Assembly (NCBI GenBank): GCA_020442225.1
Contig: JAGRKR010000187.1
Location: forward strand, 1-6,957
Length of the DNA: 6,957 nucleotides
From: Hyphomicrobiaceae bacterium
Lineage (GTDB): Bacteria > Pseudomonadota > Alphaproteobacteria > Rhizobiales > Hyphomicrobiaceae
Direction of reading: 5' to 3'
Position 1 is the stretch's first letter; the number at the start of each line of letters is the position of its first letter. This document shows, one piece after another, positions 1 through 6,135 of the stretch. The position numbers and the translations under genes were made by a program. Below the pieces are notes generated by a model. That model was not told where the DNA came from, did not search any database, and saw only the letters and a program-made list of their open reading frames with translations.

Positions 1-747
1 TACATCGTCAACGGCCAGAAGATCTGGACCACGCTCGGCCACTTCGCCGACTGGATCTTCTGCCTCGTGAGGACAGATACGAACGTCAAGAAGCAGGAAG
101 GCATCTCCTTCCTGTTGATCGACATGAAGACGCCGGGCGTCTCGGTGCGTCCCATCATCACGCTCGACGGCGAGCACCACGTGAACGAGGTCTTCTTCGA
201 CAACGTCAAGGTGCCGGTCACCAACCTCGTCGGGCAGGAAAACAAGGGCTGGGACTACGCCAAGTTCCTGCTGATCAACGAGCGCTTCGGCATCGCCGGC
301 GTCGGCCAGTGCAAGGAAGAGCTGGCGCGGCTCAAGGAGATGGCCCAGACGGAGCGCAAGAACGGCCGGCCGCTGATCGAGGATCCGCTCTTCGCGGCGC
401 GCGTTGCCCGCTGCGAGATCGACCTGATGGCGCTCGAGCTCACCAACATGCGCATGCTCGTCGCGGAGCAGCAGGGCGCCAGCGCCGGCCCGCTCTCCTC
501 GATCCTCAAGATCCGCGGCACCGAGATCCAGCAGAAGCTCGCCGAGTTGCAGATGGATGCAGTGGGACCCTACGCCAACCCCTGGATGCCGGAGGCCCTC
601 GACGCCACCTGGAACGGCGAGCCGGTCGGCCCCGACTACGCCGCCCCCAAGACGCCGAGCTATCTGGACAAGCGCAAGACGTCGATCTATGGCGGCTCCA
701 ACGAGATTCAGAAGAACATCATCGCCAAGGCGGTGCTCGGCCTCTAG
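1..747 (+). CDS. Acyl-CoA dehydrogenase large subunit, pimeloyl-CoA dehydrogenase (PimC)-like, 5' end outside window
   Basis: The frame is open from base 1, so the N-terminal part, roughly 150 residues by family length, lies off the window; 248 residues are visible. Acyl-CoA dehydrogenases are cytosolic FAD enzymes that form a trans-2,3-double bond in acyl-CoAs and pass electrons to electron-transferring flavoprotein. Visible residues 1-60 are the middle beta domain, with NGQKIWTT (W9 and T11 match the FAD-contacting W-x-T of MCAD). The C-terminal helical domain follows and ends in SIYGGSNEIQ near residue 229. The usual Glu of the YEG loop is Gly (bases 691-693). A Glu sits instead in INER (bases 280-282), the helix-G site used by isovaleryl- and long-chain acyl-CoA dehydrogenases. 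The R-x-x-F-G and HGGxG motifs of this domain are missing, and a loop of about 20 residues precedes the SIYGG segment. The whole resembles PimC from memory. The small subunit begins 18 bases downstream. Substrate is uncertain; family assignment is firm. Confidence 0.9.
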   Translation, partial: YIVNGQKIWTTLGHFADWIFCLVRTDTNVKKQEGISFLLIDMKTPGVSVRPIITLDGEHHVNEVFFDNVKVPVTNLVGQENKGWDYAKFLLINERFGIAGVGQCKEELARLKEMAQTERKNGRPLIEDPLFAARVARCEIDLMALELTNMRMLVAEQQGASAGPLSSILKIRGTEIQQKLAELQMDAVGPYANPWMPEALDATWNGEPVGPDYAAPKTPSYLDKRKTSIYGGSNEIQKNIIAKAVLGL

Positions 748-765
748 CACGCCGGAAGGACGGAC

Positions 766-1911
766 ATGGACTTTTCCTACAGCGAGGAGCAGACGCTCCT
801 ATCCAACAGTCTTCGCAAGCTGCTCGAGGATTCCTACGACGCGGACAAGCGCCGGAAGATCGCGGCGAGTGAACGGGGCTTCAGCGACGAGGCCTGGACC
901 CGCTATGCCGAGCTCGGCCTGCTCGGCCTGCCCTTGCCCGAAAGCGCGGGCGGCTTCGGCGGCACCGCCATCGACACCATGATCGCCTCCGTCGAGCTTG
1001 GCCGGGCGCTGGCGCTCGAGCCCTTCGTCGCGACTGTCGTCATGGGCGCGGGCGCCATCCGGCTCGCAGGCTCGCCCGAGCAGCAGGAGGCCTTGCTCCC
1101 CGCCGTCGCCGAGGGCAAGCTCAAGCTCGCGGCGGCGCTCGGCGAGCCGCAGGCCCGCTTCGATCTCGACGACGTGTCCACGACGGCGGCGAAGGCTGGC
1201 GCGGACTATGTGCTCAACGGCCGCAAGGCGGTCGTGCTCGGCGGCGACTCTGCGGACAAGCTCGTCGTGTCGGCACGAACCTCGGGCGGCGCCACCGACC
1301 GGGCGGGACTATCGCTGTTCGTGGTCGAGGCAAGCGCCGCCGGCGTCGTGCGACGCGGCTACCAGCTCGTCGACGGGCGGGGCGCGGCCGAGGTGACGCT
1401 GAGTGATGTCAAGGTCCCCCAATCGGCCCGCCTCGGCGCGGAAGGCGGCGCCTGGCCGGTGATCGAGCAGGTCAGCGATCTCGCCATCTCCGCCCTGCTC
1501 GGCGAAGCCATTGGCGCCTGGGAGCGGATCAACGAGCTGACGCTCGAGTACCTGAAGACCCGTCAGCAGTTCGGGCGCACCATCGGCCAGTTCCAGGTGT
1601 TGCAGCACCGCATGGTCGATCTCACGCTCGAATACGAGCACGCGAAGTCGCTCGTCTATCTCGCGGCCATGGAGGCGGACAGCACCGCGGCGAGCCAGCG
1701 AGGCCGGGCCATCGCGGCCGCGAAGTTCTTCGTCGACGACAAGGGCCGCCAGTGCGGCGAGCACGCCATCCAGATGCATGGTGGCATCGGCATGACGCAG
1801 GAGTATGTTCTCTCCGACTACGTCAAGCGACTCGCCATGATCAGCCACACGCTGGGCGATAGCGACCACCATCTCGCCCGCTTCGCGCGGGCCTCGACGG
1901 GCAAAGCCTGA
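766..1911 (+). CDS. Acyl-CoA dehydrogenase small subunit, pimeloyl-CoA dehydrogenase (PimD)-like
   Basis: This 381-residue protein has full acyl-CoA dehydrogenase length. The ATG follows GGAAGGA (753-759) by six bases. The N-terminal helical domain starts MDFSYSEEQTLL and includes LGLPLPESAGGFGG (residues 53-66). The middle domain is degenerate: the usual TEP-x-x-GSD region reads LGEPQARFD (125-133), and the FAD-contacting W-x-T is replaced in KAVVLGG (154-160). The C-terminal domain keeps RQQFGR (266-271) and QMHGGIG (336-342), which normally contact FAD across the subunit interface. Neither known catalytic-base position carries Glu: the helix-G site aligns near Ala240 and the YEG-loop site near Leu363. 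It is therefore probably a non-catalytic partner completing the FAD site of the upstream large subunit in a heteromer, as described for the mycobacterial ChsE4-ChsE5 enzymes. The pairing and resemblance to PimD support this; substrate is not shown by the sequence. Confidence 0.9.
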   Translation: MDFSYSEEQTLLSNSLRKLLEDSYDADKRRKIAASERGFSDEAWTRYAELGLLGLPLPESAGGFGGTAIDTMIASVELGRALALEPFVATVVMGAGAIRLAGSPEQQEALLPAVAEGKLKLAAALGEPQARFDLDDVSTTAAKAGADYVLNGRKAVVLGGDSADKLVVSARTSGGATDRAGLSLFVVEASAAGVVRRGYQLVDGRGAAEVTLSDVKVPQSARLGAEGGAWPVIEQVSDLAISALLGEAIGAWERINELTLEYLKTRQQFGRTIGQFQVLQHRMVDLTLEYEHAKSLVYLAAMEADSTAASQRGRAIAAAKFFVDDKGRQCGEHAIQMHGGIGMTQEYVLSDYVKRLAMISHTLGDSDHHLARFARASTGKA

Positions 1912-1999
1912 CGTTTCAGCACTCCATCGGTGTGGCGTCCGGACAACCGGGCGCCGCATCCTCGCGATCTTTTACAACCAGGAAAGAGGGAGCCCTCGT

Positions 2000-2221
2000 A
2001 TGCCACTCATCGACGTCAAGACCGAGATCACCGGCAACGTCTGGAAAGTCGTCAAGAAGGTCGGCGACAAGGTCGGCGAGGAGGAGGAGATCCTCATTCT
2101 CGAGTCCATGAAGATGGAAATCCCGGTGTCCTCGCCCGAAGCCGGCACGCTCAAGGAGCTGCTGGTCGAGGAAGGTGCGACCGTGACCGAAGGCAGCGTG
2201 GTCGCCCGCGTCGAGGTCTGA
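2000..2221 (+). CDS. Free-standing biotin carboxyl carrier protein (biotinyl domain)
   Basis: The 73-residue protein consists of one biotinyl/lipoyl-type domain. The motif ESMKMEIPV (residues 35-43) marks Lys38 (bases 2111-2113) as the biotinylation site; the M-K-M context favours biotin over lipoate, whose lysine usually lies in D-K-A. The first half (residues 1-34) has the GNVWKVVKKVGDKV strand-turn typical of the fold, and the second half repeats it (AGTLKELLVEEGATV, 48-62), matching the family's internal pseudo-symmetry. There is no Ala/Pro-rich N-terminal arm as in E. coli AccB. The start is supported by AGGGAG (1987-1992), seven bases before ATG. Such small carriers serve acyl-CoA carboxylases by shuttling carboxybiotin between a biotin carboxylase and a carboxyltransferase; neither partner is in this window. 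The gene lies 88 bases after the dehydrogenase small subunit and may be cotranscribed with it or have its own promoter. Confidence 0.88.
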   Translation: MPLIDVKTEITGNVWKVVKKVGDKVGEEEEILILESMKMEIPVSSPEAGTLKELLVEEGATVTEGSVVARVEV

Positions 2222-2240
2222 TCGGCGCTACCTGGGCCAG

Positions 2241-2259
2241 CCCGGCCGCCCTGGCCGGG
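2241..2259 (+). terminator. GC-rich hairpin after the biotin carrier gene, terminator-like without T tract
   Basis: CCCGGCC (2241-2247) and GGCCGGG (2253-2259) form a perfect seven-base-pair stem around a GCCCT loop, 19 bases after the carrier stop codon. A competing arrangement pairs GGCCAG (2235-2240) with CTGGCC (2251-2256), and another pairs CCGGG (2255-2259) with CCCGG (2264-2268). No T run follows, so it is not a classical intrinsic terminator. It could be a weak terminator or a 3'-end stabiliser separating the carrier from the methyltransferase. Confidence 0.45.
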
Positions 2260-2309
2260 TCGTCCCGGGGGCCGGCGTCGTAGAGCGCCTGCCGCAACCG
2301 CGATGCGCG

Positions 2310-2314
2310 AGGAG
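2310..2314 (+). promoter_or_regulatory. Shine-Dalgarno site that sets the methyltransferase start
   Basis: AGGAG lies six bases before the ATG at 2321. The in-frame ATG at 2303 has no purine-rich site upstream and would itself overlap the leader containing this site, so 2321 is the better start. Confidence 0.65.
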
Positions 2315-2320
2315 AGGTCG

Positions 2321-3094
2321 ATGGTGGACAATACCAAGCGCTTTGACGGGCTTGCCGACGTCTACGACCTCAATCGTCCCGATTATCCAGCAGCCATCAT
2401 GGAGCGCCTGGCGGCCATGGTGGCGTCGATCGAGGGCCCCCGGTCCTGCCTCGATGTCGGTTGCGGCACGGGGATCTCGACGCGTGCGCTCGCGCGCGCG
2501 TTGCCGGGCTGGGCGATCGTCGGACTGGAGCCCAACGCCGACATGCTAGCGCGCGCGACGGCAGCGTCAGGCGCCCTGCCGGCAATCCGCTACCTCGAGG
2601 GACCGGCCGAGACCTTGCCGACAGGTGATGCGACGCTGAGCCTGCTGACAGCGGCCCAGGCGCTGCACTGGTTCGATCGTCCACGATTCTATGACGAGGT
2701 GAGCCGCACCCTGGTGCCCGGCGGCCTCCTGGCCATCCTCTACAACAACCGGAAGACTGCCGAATCCAAGGCCCTGCAGAGCATCGAGGACGCGCTCGAG
2801 GGCGCCAATCCCGCCTATTCGCGCCATTACCGCGACCTGCCGATCGCCGATGAGCTGCGCGCCTGGCCGGCCTTCCGCGACGTCGAGGTTCACGAGCACA
2901 CGTGGATCCGCCAATCGACGCTCGACGCCTTCGTCGATTATTTCCTCTCCCGCTCCTTCTCGAAGCCCGTGGCAGAAGCGCGCGGCAAGGAGGCGACGCG
3001 CCGCCTGTTCCTCGACGCCGCAGCACCCCATGCCGAAAACGGCATGATCGCCGTGCCCTTCGTCACCGTGCTCACCACGGCGCGCAGGCGTTGA
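2321..3094 (+). CDS. Class I SAM-dependent methyltransferase, substrate unknown
   Basis: This 257-residue protein is predicted to transfer a methyl group from S-adenosylmethionine; the acceptor cannot be told from sequence. Motif I is LDVGCGTG (residues 44-51), the SAM-binding glycine loop. An acidic residue follows at the end of strand 2 in GLEPN (Glu70), where the SAM ribose is usually held. AQALHWFD (112-119) lies at the motif IV position and is typical of the small Methyltransf_11 / Crg1-like group. LVPGG (131-135) is the usual post-motif loop. The N-terminal RFDGLADVYDLNRPDYP segment is also typical of that group. The C-terminal 100 residues form the variable substrate region and show no motif I recognise. 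A strong hairpin lies between it and the biotin carrier, so it may be expressed separately. It is the last plus-strand gene before convergent genes. No signal peptide or membrane segment is visible. Confidence 0.85.
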   Translation: MVDNTKRFDGLADVYDLNRPDYPAAIMERLAAMVASIEGPRSCLDVGCGTGISTRALARALPGWAIVGLEPNADMLARATAASGALPAIRYLEGPAETLPTGDATLSLLTAAQALHWFDRPRFYDEVSRTLVPGGLLAILYNNRKTAESKALQSIEDALEGANPAYSRHYRDLPIADELRAWPAFRDVEVHEHTWIRQSTLDAFVDYFLSRSFSKPVAEARGKEATRRLFLDAAAPHAENGMIAVPFVTVLTTARRR

Positions 3095-3101
3095 GCGCAG
3101 G

Positions 3102-3132
3102 GGCAGGCCGCGAACGAAGGCGCGCGTCTGCC
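3102..3132. terminator. Imperfect hairpin between convergent genes, possible bidirectional terminator
   Basis: GGCAG (3102-3106) pairs with CTGCC (3128-3132), and the arms continue inward with a G-T wobble, a C-G pair, a one-base bulge and three more GC pairs around positions 3110-3112 and 3123-3125. It lies in the 75-base gap between the methyltransferase stop and the permease stop. There is no T tract on either strand. The position fits a shared transcription end; the structure alone is modest evidence in DNA this GC-rich. Confidence 0.25.
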
Positions 3133-3169
3133 GATCGGCCGCGACGGCGAGCCTCTGAGCTTCTCGACA

Positions 3170-4954
3170 TCACAGCGGCCAGACGACGAGCAGGAGCGGC
3201 AGCGACACCGCCACGATGATGATTTCCAGCGGCAGGCCCATGCGCCAGTAGTCGCCGAAGCGGTAGCCGCCGGGTCCCAGCACCAGAATATTGTTCTTGT
3301 GGCCGATCGGCGTGAGGAAGGCGCACGACGAGGCAATGGCGACGGCCATGAGGAACGGGTCGGGACTGACACCGAGGGCCTTGGCCATGGCCATGCCGAC
3401 GGGAGCGGCAATGACGGCCGTCGCCACATTGTTCAGGACATCGGACAACGTCATCGTCACGACCATGAGGAGCGCAAGCGCCACCCAGGCAGGCGCGCCA
3501 GATGTGAGCGCTAGAAGTCCGTCGGCCAAGCGTGCGGTGCCGCCCGATGCCTCCAGAGCCGCACCGATCGGGATCATGGAGCCGAGCAGGACCACGACAG
3601 GCCATTCCACGGTCAGATAGACCTCGCGCCCGCCGACGAGACCGAGCGCGGCATAGCAAAGTACGCAGGCCGCCAGGGCCACCGAGAGTTTCAGCAGACC
3701 TGCGGTCGACAGCACGATGGCGAGCACGAAGAGGCCGGCGGCGATGGCGGCCTTCGAACGCTTGGTGATCACGAGACCACGGCTCGCCAGCGGCAGAGAA
3801 CCCGTCCACTCGATGATCTCGCCCTGGCGCGTCTCGGGCGCGAGCAGAAGCAGCACGTCGCCCGCCTCGACGACCAGCTCGCCCAAACGCTGGTGAATGC
3901 GCCGGCCGCGGCGCGATACGCCGACGAGCGAGCAGTTGAAGTGATAGAACAGGCCCGACTGGCGCACGGTGCGGCCTTCGAGCCAGGCACCGGGCGGCAC
4001 GACGACCTCGACGAGCGTCAGATCCTCGAGCGCGGCCTTCTCCTGATGCTCGGGCAGGAGATACTCGAGGCCGAGCTCGCTCATGAGCTTGTCCAGATGC
4101 TCGGCTGCCGCCTCGATGACCAGGACATCGCCTTCGGACAATGTGAGCGCCGGCGTCCAGACCGCGTGGCGCAGGCCCTTGCGTACGACGGCCAGGAGCT
4201 CCGAGCCCTCGTCCCGCAGCCGCTTGGCAATGGCGCTCGCGGTCTCTCCGATCGCCTTCGAGCCCTCGGTGACGCGCACCTCGGCGATGTAGTCGTGGAG
4301 ATCGAAACCGGACTGGCTGGCGATGCTGCCGCGTCCGGCGGGGATCAGTCGCCAGCCCACGAGTGCGACAAAGACGAGCCCTGCCAGCGCTGCCGCACCG
4401 CCGACCGGGGCGAAGTCGAACATGCCGAAGGGTTGGCCCAGCGCCTTCTCGCGAAAACTCGCGACGACGATGTTCGGCGGCGTGCCGATGAGCGTGACAA
4501 GACCGCCGAGGATGGTCGCGAAGGACAGCGCCATCAGGGTCAGGCCCGGCGGGCGCTTGGCCTTGGCGGCGGCCTGGAGGTCGAGCGGCATCAGCAGCGC
4601 GAGCGCGGCCACGTTGTTCATCACGGCTGAGAGAGGCGCCGCGATGGCTGACATGAGCGCGATGTGCAGCGGCACCGGGCGATCGCGGGCGGTCAGGAAA
4701 CGGCCGAGCTGATCGACGACGCCCGCATTGGTCAGGCCGCGCGAGACGATGAGCACCAGCGCGATGACGATCGTCGCCTCGTGGCCGAAGCCGTCGAAGG
4801 CCTTCTCGGCGGGAACCACGCCGAGAACGAGTGCGGCCACGAGCGCGCCGAAGGCCACGAAATCGTAGCGCCAGCGTCCCCAGAGCAGCAGGCCGAGCAC
4901 GGCCAGCAGCAACACGAACAGAATGGTTTCCTGATGGAGCATGGACCCCATCAT
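3170..4954 (-). CDS. SLC13-family permease with two central RCK_C (TrkA_C)-like domains
   Basis: This 594-residue inner-membrane transporter has two hydrophobic halves flanking a soluble insert. Residues about 11-205 and 400-594 are membrane halves built as inverted repeats. Residues about 218-298 and 310-390 are two RCK_C-like modules, each ending in a GDVLVI or GDVLLL strand. The first half carries VMNNVA (111-116) and LIGTPPNIV (155-163); the second carries LNNVATA (507-513), FLTPIGHKNN (546-555) and GGYRFGDYWRMGLPL (562-576), a signature of this transporter group. The SNT substrate/Na+ motifs of carboxylate transporters are NNV here in both halves. Family members move sulfate, di- or tricarboxylates or other anions, usually with Na+; the substrate is not readable. 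It starts 67 bases after korB and may be its third operon member. ATGs at 4954, 4951 and 4942 compete; none has a normally spaced ribosome site. Confidence 0.9.
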   Translation of the reverse strand: MMGSMLHQETILFVLLLAVLGLLLWGRWRYDFVAFGALVAALVLGVVPAEKAFDGFGHEATIVIALVLIVSRGLTNAGVVDQLGRFLTARDRPVPLHIALMSAIAAPLSAVMNNVAALALLMPLDLQAAAKAKRPPGLTLMALSFATILGGLVTLIGTPPNIVVASFREKALGQPFGMFDFAPVGGAAALAGLVFVALVGWRLIPAGRGSIASQSGFDLHDYIAEVRVTEGSKAIGETASAIAKRLRDEGSELLAVVRKGLRHAVWTPALTLSEGDVLVIEAAAEHLDKLMSELGLEYLLPEHQEKAALEDLTLVEVVVPPGAWLEGRTVRQSGLFYHFNCSLVGVSRRGRRIHQRLGELVVEAGDVLLLLAPETRQGEIIEWTGSLPLASRGLVITKRSKAAIAAGLFVLAIVLSTAGLLKLSVALAACVLCYAALGLVGGREVYLTVEWPVVVLLGSMIPIGAALEASGGTARLADGLLALTSGAPAWVALALLMVVTMTLSDVLNNVATAVIAAPVGMAMAKALGVSPDPFLMAVAIASSCAFLTPIGHKNNILVLGPGGYRFGDYWRMGLPLEIIIVAVSLPLLLVVWPL

Positions 4955-4955
4955 A

Positions 4956-4988
4956 TCCGATCGCTAGCGCGATGATCTCCCGATCGGA
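4956..4988 (-). promoter_or_regulatory. Inverted repeat and nested hairpin in the permease leader
   Basis: TCCGATCG (4956-4963) and CGATCGGA (4981-4988) are perfect eight-base inverted repeats 17 bases apart. Nested in them, ATCGC (4960-4964) pairs with GCGAT (4969-4973) around a four-base loop. On the minus strand GGGAG (4981-4977) lies 22 bases before the ATG at 4954, too far for a normal ribosome site. If the small hairpin forms, the effective spacing is about eight bases. If the larger repeat pairs instead, it overlaps the end of GGGAG. It could equally be a DNA operator or chance. Confidence 0.3.
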
Positions 4989-4993
4989 GGCCG

Positions 4994-5013
4994 GCCCGCC
5001 AGAAAGGGCGGGC
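4994..5013 (-). terminator. GC hairpin just after korB, terminator-like without T tract
   Basis: GCCCGCC (4994-5000) and GGCGGGC (5007-5013) form a perfect seven-base-pair stem with a six-base loop, eight bases past the korB stop codon at 5022. The minus strand has no T run after it. It could partly terminate the kor transcript, protect its 3' end after processing, or lower permease expression relative to korAB. Confidence 0.4.
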
Positions 5014-5021
5014 GGCTCGCG

Positions 5022-6077
5022 TCATGCGAAACGGGCGTTGATGGCCGCAAGTTCCTTCGAGCCGGGGCAAAGCTCGCTCATGGGCACGCTGTTGAGCGGC
5101 CGGTCCGCAGTGCCGAGCAGGCGGTGCAGGTCCTGCTCGCCCTCGTCGATGTAGAGCAGGCCGGTGGCGACCTCCCCGGCGTTGTTGCAGCGCCTGATCA
5201 TGGCGAGCGCCTGATCCGGGTCACGCGGATCATAGTCGGCATCGAGCTTGCTGAGGCGCACGCGAGAGCCGTCGTGCATCGACACGTCGACCGTTTCGCC
5301 AGCGGCGTAGTCGACCTCGATCTCCTGCATGGCGGGCACGTAGTCGAGGCGGCCGAACATGTGGTTGTGGTCGCGCACCCACTCGTAGCTCTTGGTCGAG
5401 GTGGTGTGATTGTTGAACGTCACGCACGGCGAGACGATGTCGAGGAAGGAGAAACCGTTGTACCTGAGCGCCGCCTGGATGAGTGGCACGAGCTGGCTCT
5501 TGTCGCCGGAAAACGAGCGCCCGACGAAGCCCGCACCGAGCTGGATCGCAAACTGGCAGAGATCGATGGCGTCGAACACATTGGCATCGCCCTTCTTGGA
5601 GGGCGAGGACTTGTCGTTGGTCGCCGAGAACTGCCCCTTCGTCAGGCCGTAGCAGCCGTTGTTCATGACGATGTAGGTCATGTTCAAGCGTCGACGCACT
5701 GCATGGCAGAACTGCCCGAGACCGATCGAAGCCGTGTCGCCGTCGCCGGAGACGCCGAGGTAGAGCAACTGGCGATTGGCGAGATTGGCCCCCGTGGCGA
5801 GCGACGGCATGCGGCCGTGCACGCTGTTGAACCCGTGGCTCTTCGAGAGGAAGTAGGTCGGCGCCTTGGACGAGCAGCCGATGCCAGAGAGCTTGACCAG
5901 CCGGTGCGCCTCGATGTCCAGCTCGAAGCAGGCCTCGATGATGGCGCCCGTGATCGAGTCGTGGCCGCAGCCGGCGCACAGCGTCGACATCGAGCCTTCG
6001 TAGTCCCGGCGCGTCAAGCCGAGCGCATTCTTCTTCAGCGCCGGATGATGGGCCGTTGGCTTGGCGATGTAGGACAT
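5022..6077 (-). CDS. korB: 2-oxoacid:ferredoxin oxidoreductase beta subunit, probable 2-oxoglutarate type
   Basis: This 351-residue cytosolic subunit carries thiamine diphosphate and an iron-sulfur cluster. With the alpha subunit it would convert a 2-oxoacid, CoA and oxidised ferredoxin to acyl-CoA, CO2 and reduced ferredoxin. CAGCGHDS (34-41) opens the enzyme domain. GDGD (111-114) followed by MNNGCYGLTKGQ (138-149) is the thiamine diphosphate/Mg motif. Cys34, Cys37, Cys68 and Cys218 match, in spacing, the four [4Fe-4S] ligands of the Sulfolobus two-subunit enzyme, so the cluster should be intact. The N-terminal 30 residues and the segment after about 245, including DADYDPRDPDQALAM, fit the KorB type found in aerobes such as Mycobacterium tuberculosis. 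GGGAGA (6085-6090) supports the start, seven bases before the ATG. korA lies 58 bases upstream. 2-Oxoglutarate is the likely substrate from resemblance; pyruvate cannot be excluded. Confidence 0.92.
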   Translation of the reverse strand: MSYIAKPTAHHPALKKNALGLTRRDYEGSMSTLCAGCGHDSITGAIIEACFELDIEAHRLVKLSGIGCSSKAPTYFLSKSHGFNSVHGRMPSLATGANLANRQLLYLGVSGDGDTASIGLGQFCHAVRRRLNMTYIVMNNGCYGLTKGQFSATNDKSSPSKKGDANVFDAIDLCQFAIQLGAGFVGRSFSGDKSQLVPLIQAALRYNGFSFLDIVSPCVTFNNHTTSTKSYEWVRDHNHMFGRLDYVPAMQEIEVDYAAGETVDVSMHDGSRVRLSKLDADYDPRDPDQALAMIRRCNNAGEVATGLLYIDEGEQDLHRLLGTADRPLNSVPMSELCPGSKELAAINARFA

Positions 6078-6100
6078 CTCAGGGTCTCCCGACTGTCTTT

Positions 6101-6125
6101 GAGCGCGCGGGCCCGGGCCTCGCGC
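6101..6125 (-). repeat. GC-rich stem-loop between korA and korB
   Basis: GCGCG (6103-6107) pairs with CGCGC (6121-6125), and inside it GGCCCGGGCC (6110-6119) is a perfect ten-base palindrome. With one unpaired C and one G-T wobble the two parts stack into one long stem with a very small loop. It lies in the 58-base gap between the korA stop and the korB ribosome site and does not overlap that site. Possible roles are partial termination, mRNA processing or stability control within the operon. Confidence 0.4.
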
Positions 6126-6135
6126 CGCATTCCTG

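Noticed and set aside
67..69. GTG as start of the first gene
   Set aside because: The same frame is open to base 1 and encodes conserved acyl-CoA dehydrogenase sequence upstream of this codon, so the codon is an internal Val.
1309..1959. Minus-strand open frame of 216 codons opposite the dehydrogenase small subunit
   Set aside because: Antisense shadow of a conserved coding region; no family features.
1912..1999. Possible promoter in the gap before the biotin carrier
   Set aside because: No recognisable -35/-10 pair; only the TTTTACAA stretch stands out and is insufficient.
2303..2320. Upstream ATG start for the methyltransferase
   Set aside because: No ribosome site precedes it, and the added residues contain the coding equivalent of the AGGAG that serves the ATG at 2321.
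2397..3026. Minus-strand open frame opposite the methyltransferase
   Set aside because: Extremely Arg-rich composition typical of wrong-frame translation of GC-rich DNA.
3130..3311. Repeated palindrome GCCGATCGGC at 3130-3139 and 3302-3311
   Set aside because: The second copy lies in conserved Pro-Ile-Gly codons of the permease, and CGATCG-type words recur through the window; it looks like base composition rather than an operator pair.
3893..4630. Plus-strand open frame of 245 codons opposite the permease
   Set aside because: It lies within a well-supported conserved gene, has a low-complexity Arg/Ala/Asp/Glu composition and no motif or convincing ribosome site.
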